Translations under genes and position numbers: made by a program
The notes under the pieces: generated by a model
The model's database searches: none
The model's input: only the letters and a program-made list of their open reading frames with translations
What the model was told of the DNA's origin: nothing
Origin: Thermoleophilia bacterium
GTDB lineage: Bacteria > Actinomycetota > Thermoleophilia > Gaiellales > Gaiellaceae
Length of the DNA: 5,315 nucleotides
NCBI GenBank assembly: GCA_025927435.1
Contig: JAICLM010000160.1
Location: 1 to 5,315 of the forward strand
Direction: 5' to 3'
In this document: piece after piece, positions 5,284-5,315 of the stretch
Layout: every line of letters starts with the position of its first letter
Position numbering within the stretch: position 1 is the first letter of the stretch

Positions 5284-5315
5284 GTGCATGCGGGGTCCGC
5301 ATCGGCGGCGCTGCC
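5284..5315 (+). CDS. Possible start of a downstream gene, cut by the window edge
   Basis: GTG at 5284 follows TACACT by 7 nt, the same spacing as the SDR start and one nt from that of selD. It opens a frame reading MHAGSASAAL to the edge without a stop. An ATG at 5288 opens a different frame, MRGPHRRRC. Ten codons are too few to recognise a family, so the product is unknown. The promoter-start geometry is the only support. Confidence 0.3.
   Translation, partial: MHAGSASAAL

Overview
This is a GC-rich bacterial window with genes packed on both strands. GC-biased third codon positions, long open antisense frames, few Shine-Dalgarno sequences and several apparently leaderless starts (a TANNNT hexamer 7-8 nt before the start codon) suggest a high-GC actinobacterium. 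A deep lineage such as Thermoleophilia/Gaiellales is possible, but that placement is inference and rests on no marker gene.

Layout: 1-230 is a gene-free leader with a good minus-strand promoter pointing out of the window, repeated GTCAAGT motifs and a G/C hairpin. 231-1580 (+) encodes a 449-residue XRE helix-turn-helix regulator with about nine tetratricopeptide repeats. 1603-1719 (+) is a tiny gene, starting with TTG behind a perfect Shine-Dalgarno, for a 38-residue peptide with a positively charged hydrophobic N-terminus and a short Gly/Phe-rich tail. A nested stem-loop starts at the base after its stop codon. 1787-3385 (+) encodes an ABC1/AarF/UbiB-family atypical kinase with two C-terminal membrane segments. 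3386-3530 is a convergent intergenic region rich in stem-loops. 3531-4226 (-) is a classical short-chain dehydrogenase/reductase. 4247-5254 (+) is selD, selenophosphate synthetase in its cysteine form, transcribed divergently from the SDR across only 20 bp. A further leaderless gene may begin at 5284 and run off the right edge.

The most interesting part is the regulator-peptide pair. An XRE+TPR regulator followed at once by a short secreted-type peptide is the hallmark arrangement of RRNPP peptide quorum sensing (Rap, Rgg/ComR, NprR, PlcR, PrgX, AimR), known mainly from Firmicutes and their phages. Here it may be an undescribed peptide-receptor communication module in a high-GC actinobacterium-like genome. 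The regulator would bind the re-imported mature peptide in its TPR superhelix and control transcription, perhaps from the divergent promoter region at 60-230. The peptide function is inferred from gene order and peptide architecture and is not proven.

The kinase, SDR and selD look like ordinary chromosomal genes. selD implies that the organism uses selenium, for selenoproteins or selenouridine tRNA, but no other selenium gene is visible here.
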